Positions 16,953-24,304 of a stretch of DNA of 64,000 nt are shown here, piece by piece (within the stretch, counting starts at the first letter, position 1; each line of letters starts with the position of its first letter). The position numbers were made by a program, and so were the translations under genes. The stretch comes from Actinomycetota bacterium. Lineage in GTDB: Bacteria > Actinomycetota > Actinomycetes > Nanopelagicales > Nanopelagicaceae. The notes under the pieces are model-generated. The model did no database searches. It had not been told where the DNA came from and saw nothing but the letters and a program-made list of their open reading frames with translations. Where the stretch lies: contig CANKXJ010000001.1 in NCBI GenBank assembly GCA_947487595.1, forward strand, positions 5,243 through 69,242, in the 5' to 3' direction.

Positions 16953-16958
16953 TAGGCT
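16953..16958 (+). promoter_or_regulatory. candidate leaderless -10 for tatB
   Basis: TAGGCT is 6 bases before ATG 16965, in the 28-bp gap after htrA. Confidence 0.6.
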
Positions 16959-16964
16959 TTCGGC

Positions 16965-17270
16965 ATGTTCTTCGATATCGGCGCAGGTGAAATCCTCGGC
17001 CTGGCTATTTTAGGAATGATTCTGCTTGGTCCAGAGCGTCTTCCAAAAGCTGCCTCTGAAGCTGCCAAATGGGCAAAGAAAGTTCGTGCTTTGTCACAGA
17101 CAGCAACAGCTGAACTCCGTGAGAACTTGGGACCCGGCTTTGAGAATCTTCAGCCTGCAGATCTACATCCAAAAACTTTTGTTAAAAAGCAGTTAGGTGA
17201 GTTGTTGGATGACACTCCAGCGGCAAAACCAGCGCGCCCAACTGCAAAGATTGATCCAGACCTTATATGA
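16965..17270 (+). CDS. tatB: twin-arginine translocase subunit TatB
   Basis: A 101-residue TatB. The N-terminal MFFDIGAGEILGLAILGMIL membrane helix with the following LGPERLPKAA hinge and amphipathic helix is typical, and the C-terminal DLHPKTFVKKQL motif is shared with actinobacterial TatB. With TatA and TatC (not in the window) it recognises Tat signal peptides and exports folded proteins. It lies in the htrA-tatB-mrp order. Its stop overlaps the ATG of mrp (ATGA). The 101-residue length is on the short side for TatB. Confidence 0.92.
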   Translation: MFFDIGAGEILGLAILGMILLGPERLPKAASEAAKWAKKVRALSQTATAELRENLGPGFENLQPADLHPKTFVKKQLGELLDDTPAAKPARPTAKIDPDLI

Positions 17271-18397
17271 ACCTTATTGAAGCACTCAATGAAGCACTCA
17301 CAACAGTTCAAGATCCTGAACTTCATCGTTCAATAACTGAGCTTGGAATGGTTGAAGAGCTAACTGAAGATAACGGCGCCGTGAGTATTAAAATTTTATT
17401 AACGATTTCTGGTTGCCCTATGCAAGATCGACTTCGTGGTGATATTACTACAGCACTAAAAAATGTCAAAGGTGTTAAAACTGTTGACTTGGCTTTTGGA
17501 GTTATGTCGCAAGAGCAACGTGATTATGTCAAGAAAGTTGTTCGCGGTGGTCGAGAGAAAACTATTACTTTTGCCCAACCAGAATCTCTTACTCGTGTTA
17601 TCGGTATTGCATCAGGCAAAGGTGGCGTTGGTAAATCTTCTGTGACTGCAAACCTAGGAGTTGCATTTGCTAAAAAAGGATTACGAGTTGGAATTTTAGA
17701 TGCAGATGTCTATGGCCACTCGATTCCCCGTTTGATGGGCTTAATGGGTCAGCGACCAACTGCCATTGATCAGCTCTTTATCCCTCTGGAGTCATTTGGC
17801 GTAAAAGTAGTTTCTATGGAGATGTTTAAGCCAGAGCGCTCTGATCCAGTTGCATATCGTGGACCTCTCTTACACCGTGTTCTTGAACAACTTCTTTCAG
17901 ATGCGCACTGGGGCGATTTGGATGTCTTGCTCATTGATTTACCACCTGGCACTGGAGATTTAGCTATCTCGCTAGGACAACTAATTCCTAACTCAGAGAT
18001 TGTTGTTGTAACTACACCTCAAATTGCTGCAGCTGAGGTTGCAGAACGCGCAGGAAGAATTGCACATCAGATTCATCAACGCGTAATTGGCGTTATTGAA
18101 AATATGTCTGAATATGGCTGCCCAACATGTGGTGAGAAAATTGCGCTCTTTGGAGCAGGTGGCGGTGAAGAAACCTCTAAGCGTTTGTCAGCTCTCGTTG
18201 GCATTGATGTTCCACTTCTAGGCAAAATCGCCTTTAATCCAGAACTCCGAACTGGTGGCGATGACGGAGTTCCGTTAGTTCAAGCTGCTCCTGAATCTGA
18301 ATCTGCACAGACAATTCTTGCGATTGCAGAGATTCTTGTTAAGCGCAGTAAATCTCTAGTAGGTGTTCGCTTAGGTATTTCCCCGGAGAGCAATTGA
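17267..18397 (+). CDS. mrp: Mrp/ApbC family iron-sulfur cluster carrier ATPase
   Basis: A 376-residue protein with an N-terminal MIP18/DUF59 domain (about residues 1-85) fused to a P-loop ATPase. The deviant Walker A is SGKGGVGKSSVTANLG, with DADVYGHSIPRLMG as switch I and LLIDLPPGTGD as Walker B. A CPTCG pair supplies the cysteines that bridge a transferable [4Fe-4S] cluster in the dimer. It delivers clusters to apo-enzymes. It is coupled to tatB by an ATGA overlap and to the next transporter gene by a TTGA overlap. Confidence 0.94.
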   Translation: MNLIEALNEALTTVQDPELHRSITELGMVEELTEDNGAVSIKILLTISGCPMQDRLRGDITTALKNVKGVKTVDLAFGVMSQEQRDYVKKVVRGGREKTITFAQPESLTRVIGIASGKGGVGKSSVTANLGVAFAKKGLRVGILDADVYGHSIPRLMGLMGQRPTAIDQLFIPLESFGVKVVSMEMFKPERSDPVAYRGPLLHRVLEQLLSDAHWGDLDVLLIDLPPGTGDLAISLGQLIPNSEIVVVTTPQIAAAEVAERAGRIAHQIHQRVIGVIENMSEYGCPTCGEKIALFGAGGGEETSKRLSALVGIDVPLLGKIAFNPELRTGGDDGVPLVQAAPESESAQTILAIAEILVKRSKSLVGVRLGISPESN

Positions 18398-19299
18398 TAT
18401 CGCAAGGCGATTCGCGCGATAGTCATACGACTATTCCAGGAAGACCTGATTTAATTCGCCTTGGTATTGGAATAATGGGAATTGGAACATCAGGACCTCT
18501 GATTGCAATGAGTGCAATGCCAATTCCGACATTGATTTTTTGGAGAAATCTTGGTGGTTCACTATTAACACTTCCTTTTGCTCTCAAATATCCGAGAGAT
18601 CGCGTAGGTATTAAGTGGTCCATTCTGGCTGGCTTTATATTAGCCATTCACTTTGTGGGATTCTTTCTAGCGATGCGCTGGACAAGTGTTGCTGCAGGTA
18701 CGGCACTTGTTGCCTTGCAACCAATCTTTGCCGCATTGTTTGTAAAACTCAGCGGCGGGCATATTCCTTCTAAAGCCTGGCTTGGAATGATTGTTAGCTT
18801 TTCAGGCGTACTTTTGATATCAGGCATTGATTTACAGATTTCTCTTCGTGCATTTCTAGGTGATGTCGCCGCACTTTTCTCGGCAGCACTTGCTGCTCTT
18901 TACATGATGGCTGGATCACGTGCACAGCGCACAGTTGAAACAACTGTGTACACAACCGTCTGTTATTTCGTTTGCGCCATGACGGCATTACCAATGGCGT
19001 TGCTAATGGGTTTTCCGATATTTAATTTCTCTGGGCGTGAATGGTGGATCCTTTTAGGTCTTGTTGTTGGCGCACAGATTCTTGGTCATACTATGTTTAA
19101 TACAGCTCTCAAACGTGTATCACCAGCAATTGTTTCTCTCATTATCTTTTTCGAAGTACCCGTTAGCTCACTGCTTGCTTTTTGGTGGCTTGGACAAAAA
19201 CCACCACTTGGTATTTTGCCTGGAATTGCATTGATTTTAATTGGATGTGTGTTAGTTGTTACTCGATCAAGACCTGGGGCAGTGGAGCTGGCTCCATGA
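18394..19299 (+). CDS. DMT superfamily (EamA) transporter
   Basis: A 301-residue membrane protein with about ten predicted helices forming two EamA repeats; conserved features include FWRNLGGSL early in repeat one and TALKRVSPAIVSLIIFFEVPVSSLLAFWWLGQ late in repeat two (given in parts, TALKRVSPAIV and FFEVPVSSLLAF). DMT carriers export or import small metabolites and amino acids; the substrate is not predictable here. The start is TTG 18394, which overlaps the mrp stop and has GGAGAG just upstream. An ATGA overlap connects it to the PHP-domain gene. Confidence 0.85.
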   Translation: MISQGDSRDSHTTIPGRPDLIRLGIGIMGIGTSGPLIAMSAMPIPTLIFWRNLGGSLLTLPFALKYPRDRVGIKWSILAGFILAIHFVGFFLAMRWTSVAAGTALVALQPIFAALFVKLSGGHIPSKAWLGMIVSFSGVLLISGIDLQISLRAFLGDVAALFSAALAALYMMAGSRAQRTVETTVYTTVCYFVCAMTALPMALLMGFPIFNFSGREWWILLGLVVGAQILGHTMFNTALKRVSPAIVSLIIFFEVPVSSLLAFWWLGQKPPLGILPGIALILIGCVLVVTRSRPGAVELAP

Positions 19300-20141
19300 T
19301 CGATTTACATACACACACCAATAAAAGCGATGGCACAGATACTCCACGCGAACTTGTAAATAAAGCGATTGTTCAAGGTTTAACAGTTCTGGGAATAACT
19401 GATCATGACACAACCTCTAGTTGGCAAGAGGCAACTGAGAGCTTGCGTGGCAATCTGACGTTAGCACTTGGTAGTGAAATATCCTGCTTAACTGAAGATG
19501 GAATAAGTGTGCACATGTTGGGCCTTCTCTTTGACGGTGGACATAAGCACATGCAAGTGATGCTTGAAGAAACGCGTGACGGACGAATGCCTCGGATGCG
19601 CAAGATGGTTGAGAAGATGCAGGCAGCAGGCATTGATATTTCAATGGCAGATGTTGAAGCCGCACGCCCTGATGGCGCCACACTTGGTCGCCCACATTTA
19701 GCTGATGCCTTGGTTAACAAAGGTGTCATATCTACACGCGATGAAGCATTTCAAGGCATGCTCAATAATGATTCCCAGTTTTATGTCTCACATGCGGCCC
19801 CGACTCCGGCCCAAGCAATTGCAATGATTCGAAGCGCAGGAGGAGTTGCAGTCATTGCTCATCCTTTTGCATCACATCGCGGCCAGATACTTAAAGCAAG
19901 TGATTTTCAAGAGCTAGTACATGCTGGCTTAAATGGAATTGAAGTGGATCATAGGGATCAAAATCCAGAAGAAAGAGCGATGTTGCGCTCGATTGCCACA
20001 GAGTTGGATTTAGTGATAACTGGCTCCAGCGACTATCACGGAAGCGGTAAACTGAATTTACTAGCAGAGTTTCAAACCAGCCCAGGGCAATGGGAAAAAC
20101 TTGAATCACTTGCCGATAAACGAAGGGTGGTAGGAGCATGA
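19296..20141 (+). CDS. PHP domain phosphoesterase
   Basis: A 281-residue PHP-domain hydrolase. Metal ligands are visible in MIDLHTHTNKSDG (HxH), GITDHDTTSSWQEA, the later AVIAHPFASHRG, and the C-terminal ITGSSDYHGSG. This arrangement resembles the 3',5'-nucleoside bisphosphate phosphatase/RNase AM (TrpH/YciV) group, which clears pAp-type nucleotides or trims RNA 5' ends. ATG 19296 overlaps the transporter stop (ATGA); the longer ORF start inside the transporter is spurious. It couples to marC by another ATGA. Confidence 0.88.
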   Translation: MIDLHTHTNKSDGTDTPRELVNKAIVQGLTVLGITDHDTTSSWQEATESLRGNLTLALGSEISCLTEDGISVHMLGLLFDGGHKHMQVMLEETRDGRMPRMRKMVEKMQAAGIDISMADVEAARPDGATLGRPHLADALVNKGVISTRDEAFQGMLNNDSQFYVSHAAPTPAQAIAMIRSAGGVAVIAHPFASHRGQILKASDFQELVHAGLNGIEVDHRDQNPEERAMLRSIATELDLVITGSSDYHGSGKLNLLAEFQTSPGQWEKLESLADKRRVVGA

Positions 20142-20749
20142 AAGTTAGCGCTTTAACCTTTGCCATCCAATCATTTGTGACTCTCTTTGTGATTATGGAT
20201 CCACCTGGTGCTACGCCAATATTCTTAGCTTTAGTTGCTGACAAATCGGCCAAAGAGCGCAGAATTCTCGCAATAAAAGCGGCTTCAGTCTCACTCCTTG
20301 TGATTTCAATATTTGCACTATTCGGTCGCTTTATTTTGAGTTACCTCAATGTCTCAATTGCCGCGATGCAAGCGGCGGGTGCTTTATTGCTTTTGCTCAT
20401 TTCATTAGATCTTCTCACTGGGGGCAAGGGAAGTGGTCGTGGTGAGCCAAAAGATGCCAACATCGCGCTCGTTCCGCTAGGAACACCTTTGCTAGCAGGA
20501 CCTGGTGCAATCGTTGCAACAATGATTTTCGTTCAGCAAATTGATGGCCCAAGCATGGCGATGGGTTTAATTTGTGCAGTATTCGCCGTTCACGTTGCTA
20601 TCGCTGCAGTGCTGATGGCATCAACAACGATTATGAAGGTCATTAAGGAAGCTGGCGTGACATTAGTAGCGCGTATCGCTGGTTTATTGCTTGCCGCGAT
20701 CGCAGTTCAGATGCTGGTAAATGCAATACGCGTTTTTGTTACAACTTAA
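20138..20749 (+). CDS. MarC family integral membrane protein
   Basis: A 203-residue protein with six hydrophobic helices. It shows the MarC hallmarks: FVIMDPPGATPIFLAL in the first helix pair, AGALLLLLISLDLL, and PLLAGPGAIVATMIF at the start of the second half. Although once called multiple-antibiotic-resistance proteins, these are of unknown function and probably transport small molecules. It ends the overlapping run mrp-EamA-PHP-marC. The convergent DEAD-box gene starts 5 bases past its stop, so no separate terminator fits. Confidence 0.88.
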   Translation: MKVSALTFAIQSFVTLFVIMDPPGATPIFLALVADKSAKERRILAIKAASVSLLVISIFALFGRFILSYLNVSIAAMQAAGALLLLLISLDLLTGGKGSGRGEPKDANIALVPLGTPLLAGPGAIVATMIFVQQIDGPSMAMGLICAVFAVHVAIAAVLMASTTIMKVIKEAGVTLVARIAGLLLAAIAVQMLVNAIRVFVTT

Positions 20750-20754
20750 CTCTC

Positions 20755-22077
20755 TTAAAACTTCTTTGTCCGTGTGCGATTTCGCTCAACTTTTGGCTTT
20801 GATTCAGCCTTCTTCTCAACGCGCTTTTCTGGCGCAGCCTTTTGTGCAACTGGTTTACTTTTAGTCAGTCGGCCTGTGGAGCCTGCTGGAATATCTAGAA
20901 CTTCATACAGGTGCGGGGAAGAGGAATATGTCTCTTCTGGTTCGGCCAATCCAAGATCAAGGGTTTGATTAATCATCTTCCATCTAGCTAATTCATCCCA
21001 GTCAACGAATGTGACTGCAATTCCATGTGCACCGGCACGTGCTGTTCGACCAATGCGGTGCACATAAGTTTTTTCATCCTCTGGGCACTGATAATTAATT
21101 ACATGTGTAATTCCATCGATATCGATTCCTCGAGCCGCAACATCTGTTGCAACGAGAACATCTGACTTACCTGCTTTGAAATCACCTAACGCTTTTTCAC
21201 GCGCGCTCTGTCCGAGATCTCCATGGATAGGTGCGGCTCTAAAGCCGCGCTCCATAAGATCCTCAGCTGTCTTTTGGCAGGTGCGCTTGGTGCGGCAAAA
21301 GACCATGGTTGGTCCACGGCCCTCGGCCTGCAAAATACGAGCCAGCATTTCAATTTTATCCATGGCATGAGCACGTAATACATGCTGCTTAATGCGAGTA
21401 ACAACTGCGCCTTCATCTTCTGAGTCCTGAGTGCGAATATGAATTGGTTGATTCATAAAGCGACGGGCAAGAGCGATGATGTCGCCAGGCATAGTTGCTG
21501 AGAACAACATGGTTTGCATGCGATTAGGAGTATTTGCCAAGATCTTTTCAACATCAGGCAAGAAACCAAGATCTAACATCTCATCTGCTTCATCTAAAAC
21601 TAGGCGTGATACTTGCTTTAAACGCAGCTGACCTTGGCGTGAGAGATCAAGAAGTCGCCCTGGTGTTCCAACAACGATTTCAATGCCAGCTTGTAGCGCT
21701 TCGATCTGTGGTTCAAATGCTCGCCCACCATAAACTGCTAGCGTTCTAATTCCACGGTTACTTGCTAGCTCTTCAATATCTTTAGTTACCTGCGTACACA
21801 GTTCGCGGGTTGGAACGACGATAAGAACCTGTGGCATTCCTTTATGTTCAAAGCCTGCCCACTCTGGATCATTGGGTGCAATTACACGTTCGATAACAGG
21901 AACGCCAAAGGCCAGAGTCTTTCCAGTTCCTGTTTTAGCTTGGCCAATAACATCACCATCACTCAGTGCGATAGGTAATACCATTTCTTGAATAGCAAAT
22001 GGGGCGATGAAGCCATGGGCATGAAGGGCCTCAATGGTTTCGGGACGTAGTGGGAGCTCTGCGAAAGTTTTCGACAC
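20755..22077 (-). CDS. DEAD-box ATP-dependent RNA helicase
   Basis: A 440-residue DEAD-box helicase with a Q-motif region (FAELPLRPETIEALHAHGF), motif I AKTGTGKT, motif II DEAD within VLDEADEMLDLGFLPDV, motif III SAT and motif VI HRIGRTARAGAHG. The C-terminal 60 residues are a Lys/Arg-rich tail ending NRTRTKKF, an RNA-binding extension like that of RhlE. It probably remodels structured RNA or ribosome precursors. The GTG start at 22077 has no Shine-Dalgarno, but it lies one base after a leaderless 12-codon ORF described separately, which may couple translation or hide a frameshifted N-terminus. Confidence 0.94.
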   Translation of the reverse strand: MSKTFAELPLRPETIEALHAHGFIAPFAIQEMVLPIALSDGDVIGQAKTGTGKTLAFGVPVIERVIAPNDPEWAGFEHKGMPQVLIVVPTRELCTQVTKDIEELASNRGIRTLAVYGGRAFEPQIEALQAGIEIVVGTPGRLLDLSRQGQLRLKQVSRLVLDEADEMLDLGFLPDVEKILANTPNRMQTMLFSATMPGDIIALARRFMNQPIHIRTQDSEDEGAVVTRIKQHVLRAHAMDKIEMLARILQAEGRGPTMVFCRTKRTCQKTAEDLMERGFRAAPIHGDLGQSAREKALGDFKAGKSDVLVATDVAARGIDIDGITHVINYQCPEDEKTYVHRIGRTARAGAHGIAVTFVDWDELARWKMINQTLDLGLAEPEETYSSSPHLYEVLDIPAGSTGRLTKSKPVAQKAAPEKRVEKKAESKPKVERNRTRTKKF

Positions 22078-22078
22078 G

Positions 22079-22117
22079 TTAAACGGCGCCAGAAATTTGT
22101 TTATTAGTGGTGCTCAT
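22079..22117 (-). CDS. candidate leaderless upstream ORF (12 aa) before the DEAD-box helicase
   Basis: On the minus strand an ATG at 22117 opens MSTTNKQISGAV and stops at TAA 22079-22081, leaving one base before the GTG of the helicase. TAGGAT stands 7 bases before this ATG, the same leaderless arrangement seen at many real genes here. So translation could begin on this mini-ORF and pass to the helicase by termination-reinitiation. Alternatively a one-base indel in the T/A run near 22079-22083 splits the true N-terminus, because removing one base fuses the two in frame. Confidence 0.5.
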   Translation of the reverse strand: MSTTNKQISGAV

Positions 22118-22124
22118 AGTTCTA

Positions 22125-22130
22125 ATCCTA
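22125..22130 (-). promoter_or_regulatory. candidate leaderless -10 for the helicase upstream ORF
   Basis: Minus-strand TAGGAT is 7 bases before ATG 22117, in the 19-bp gap after the TetR gene. Confidence 0.55.
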
Positions 22131-22136
22131 TCGGAA

Positions 22137-22748
22137 TTAATTGCGCGGGAATCCCGAAATTCCTCGCCACATGAGGTTGTTGACCAACTCAACTGCCTGT
22201 TCACGGGTTAATGTGCTGTCTCGGTCTAACCAATGGCGTGCTGTTACTTGGGCATATCCAATCATTCCAACACCTAAGAGCATTGAAGCTTCTTTTGGAA
22301 GACCTGTATCAATTGAAATTACGGCACTAGCAGCAGCCGCGCAGTCATATGTCATTCGATTAAGGCGCTCACGCACAGATGGCTCAACACTCATGTCACT
22401 TTCAAAAAGTAATCTAAAAGCTTCACCCTCTTTTTCAATAAAGCCAAAATATGCATCAACTGTGGCATGCACTCGGTTGGCGTTATCAGGAGTTGAAGCG
22501 ATTGCTCTTTGAATTTCAAAAACTAATGAGTCAATATGTAAATCAAGAACTGCAAGATAGAGCTCTAACTTGGATGGGAAATGCTGATACAAAACTGGCT
22601 TGCTGACATTTGCGCGATCTGCGATTTCATCCATTGCAGCAGAGTGATAGCCAGCGGCAGTGAAAACCTCAAGGGCCGCTGAGAGCAAAAGTGCGCGACG
22701 CTCGTCACGAGGCAATCGTGGCTTATTTGATGTATCAATTGTGCTCAT
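22137..22748 (-). CDS. TetR family transcriptional regulator
   Basis: A 203-residue regulator with an N-terminal HTH (AMDEIADRANVSKPVLYQHFPSKLELY) and an all-alpha ligand/dimerisation domain containing HWLDRDSTLTREQAVELVNNLMWRGI near the C-terminus. In actinobacteria a TetR of this kind usually lies beside a RhlE-like helicase (M. tuberculosis Rv3208 region). It is upstream of and parallel with the helicase and divergent from the rhodanese gene. A TACGAT hexamer is 7 bases before its ATG. No ligand can be assigned. Confidence 0.9.
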   Translation of the reverse strand: MSTIDTSNKPRLPRDERRALLLSAALEVFTAAGYHSAAMDEIADRANVSKPVLYQHFPSKLELYLAVLDLHIDSLVFEIQRAIASTPDNANRVHATVDAYFGFIEKEGEAFRLLFESDMSVEPSVRERLNRMTYDCAAAASAVISIDTGLPKEASMLLGVGMIGYAQVTARHWLDRDSTLTREQAVELVNNLMWRGISGFPRN

Positions 22749-22755
22749 TGGCGTA

Positions 22756-22761
22756 ATCGTA
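22756..22761 (-). promoter_or_regulatory. candidate leaderless -10 for the TetR gene
   Basis: Minus-strand TACGAT is 7 bases before ATG 22748. Confidence 0.6.
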
Positions 22762-22830
22762 GAGGCAGTAGAGGTGATTGCGCTAATAGCTGTAGCAGCG
22801 CATGCGTGAATACGGCAGAATTAACTTCCT

Positions 22831-23142
22831 ATGAAAACTCCCGCGCCTGAAATCTCAGTTGGAGATCTAAAGAGCAAGTTCGCCGCCGATGAGGACTTTC
22901 TTCTCATTGATGTGAGAGAACCTGAAGAATTTGCACAATCTCGAATCCCGGGTTCAGTATTGATACCAGTAGCTGGATTTGTTGATGCTTCTGCATTCAA
23001 ACTGCTCCCACGCGATAAGGAGATTATTCTTCACTGTCACTCTGGAATAAGATCAGCAACCTGCTTGGCTCTTATTCAAAAAGCGGGCTTCACAAATTCG
23101 CGACATTTAGAGGGAGGAATAGTTGCATGGGAGAAGTTATGA
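22831..23142 (+). CDS. rhodanese-like sulfurtransferase
   Basis: A 103-residue single rhodanese domain. The segment FLLIDVREPEEFAQSRIPGSVLIP is the typical first half, and the active-site loop is ILHCHSGIRSA with catalytic Cys in a six-residue CHSGIR loop. Such proteins carry persulfide sulfur, for example for cofactor synthesis. It directly precedes the mshB homologue, overlapping by 4 bases, so sulfur transfer and low-molecular-weight thiol chemistry may be linked. No good leaderless hexamer or ribosome binding site is evident; CAGAAT 8 bases upstream is a weak candidate. Confidence 0.9.
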   Translation: MKTPAPEISVGDLKSKFAADEDFLLIDVREPEEFAQSRIPGSVLIPVAGFVDASAFKLLPRDKEIILHCHSGIRSATCLALIQKAGFTNSRHLEGGIVAWEKL

Positions 23143-23993
23143 AAAGTTCTTATCAGGGCTATCGAATTCTCCTTGTGCATGCACATCCCGACGATGAAAC
23201 CATCAATAACGGCGCGACTATGGCCCTATATGCATCACTGGGGGCCACAGTTACTTTAGTTACCTGTACACGCGGAGAAGAAGGAGAAGTTTTAGTCCCT
23301 TCTCTTTCTTACTTAGCAAGTAGTGAAAAAGATGAATTAGGAAAGCACCGTGAAGTGGAATTAGCTCTTGCAATGAAAGCATTGGGTATTTCAGATTTCA
23401 GGTTTCTAGGCCACTACCGAGATAGTGGAATGATGGGAACTGAATCAAATAACCGGCCTGATGTTTTCTGGCAAGCAGATTTAGATTCAGCTGCAGGCGA
23501 GCTTGTTAAAATAATTGAAGAAGTAAAACCTCATGTTTTGATTACTTATGATGAAATCGGCGGATATGGTCACCCTGATCATATTCAAGCTCATCGAGTT
23601 GCTATGCGGGCAAGTGAATTAGCAACGTGGCAAATTCAAAAGATTTATTGGAACACAGTCCCTAAATCAGTTATTGCTCAGGGAATGGAGGCTATGAAAG
23701 AGATCGGCTCTGATTTCTTTGGTGCTGAAAGTGTTGATGATTTACCATTTGCGAAAGATGATTCATTTGTCACAACTCTCATTGATGGAAATGATTTTGT
23801 AGATGCCAAAATGGCAGCTATGAAAGCCCATGAAACACAGATTGCATTAGATGGGCCATTTTTCGCCCTCTCTAACAACTTGGGTTTACAAGTCTGGGGA
23901 CATGAGTACTACACCCTGATTAAGGGGCAAAAGAGTGAGCCTTTTGATGAACAAGGCCGTGAGAACGATTTAACCTCTGGAGTGATTCTGTAA
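23139..23993 (+). CDS. mshB: N-acetyl-1-D-myo-inositol-2-amino-2-deoxy-alpha-D-glucopyranoside deacetylase (MshB)
   Basis: A 284-residue PIG-L family zinc deacetylase. Metal-binding motifs are VHAHPDDETINNGATM (HPDDE) and GGYGHPDHIQAHRVA, with CTRGEEGEV and HYRDSGMMG loops typical of MshB. It removes acetate from GlcNAc-inositol in mycothiol synthesis, the actinobacterial glutathione substitute. The mycothiol S-conjugate amidase Mca is a close relative; size, neighbours and the RDSGM loop favour MshB. ATG 23139 overlaps the rhodanese stop (ATGA) and has GGGAGAAG upstream. The next gene's ATG overlaps its stop. Confidence 0.88.
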   Translation: MKSSYQGYRILLVHAHPDDETINNGATMALYASLGATVTLVTCTRGEEGEVLVPSLSYLASSEKDELGKHREVELALAMKALGISDFRFLGHYRDSGMMGTESNNRPDVFWQADLDSAAGELVKIIEEVKPHVLITYDEIGGYGHPDHIQAHRVAMRASELATWQIQKIYWNTVPKSVIAQGMEAMKEIGSDFFGAESVDDLPFAKDDSFVTTLIDGNDFVDAKMAAMKAHETQIALDGPFFALSNNLGLQVWGHEYYTLIKGQKSEPFDEQGRENDLTSGVIL

Positions 23994-24304
23994 TGCGCAA
24001 AATCTATGCAATTGTTATTGGCGCTGGCCTTGGCGCTGGCTCAGTATTTTTGCATTCATCTCTAGTCCCATTTGGTTTGATTTTTGTTTTACTCTCAACT
24101 TTGGTTGGCATTTGGAGTATTGGTCGGATGTGGGGTGGGAGAACTCTAAAAATATTGGCAGCAGTTGCGTGGACTTTTGTAGTGTTGCGTGCAGGCTTTC
24201 CAGGCATAAATGAAGAGTATTTAATTGAAGGTACTGCTGTTGGAATTTCACTGATCAATATGGGATTTTTAGCTTTGGTAATTGCAATCTTGCTTCCTGC
24301 TTAA
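23993..24304 (+). CDS. small integral membrane protein downstream of mshB (DUF6113-like)
   Basis: A 103-residue protein with four predicted hydrophobic segments (about residues 5-22, 25-45, 53-70 and 80-101) and little else. A small membrane protein commonly follows mshB in actinobacteria; I think the family is DUF6113, but I recognise it by position and topology rather than by a firm motif. The ATG overlaps the mshB stop (TAATG). Its own stop overlaps the stop of convergent cysS, sharing two bases. Confidence 0.7.
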   Translation: MRKIYAIVIGAGLGAGSVFLHSSLVPFGLIFVLLSTLVGIWSIGRMWGGRTLKILAAVAWTFVVLRAGFPGINEEYLIEGTAVGISLINMGFLALVIAILLPA

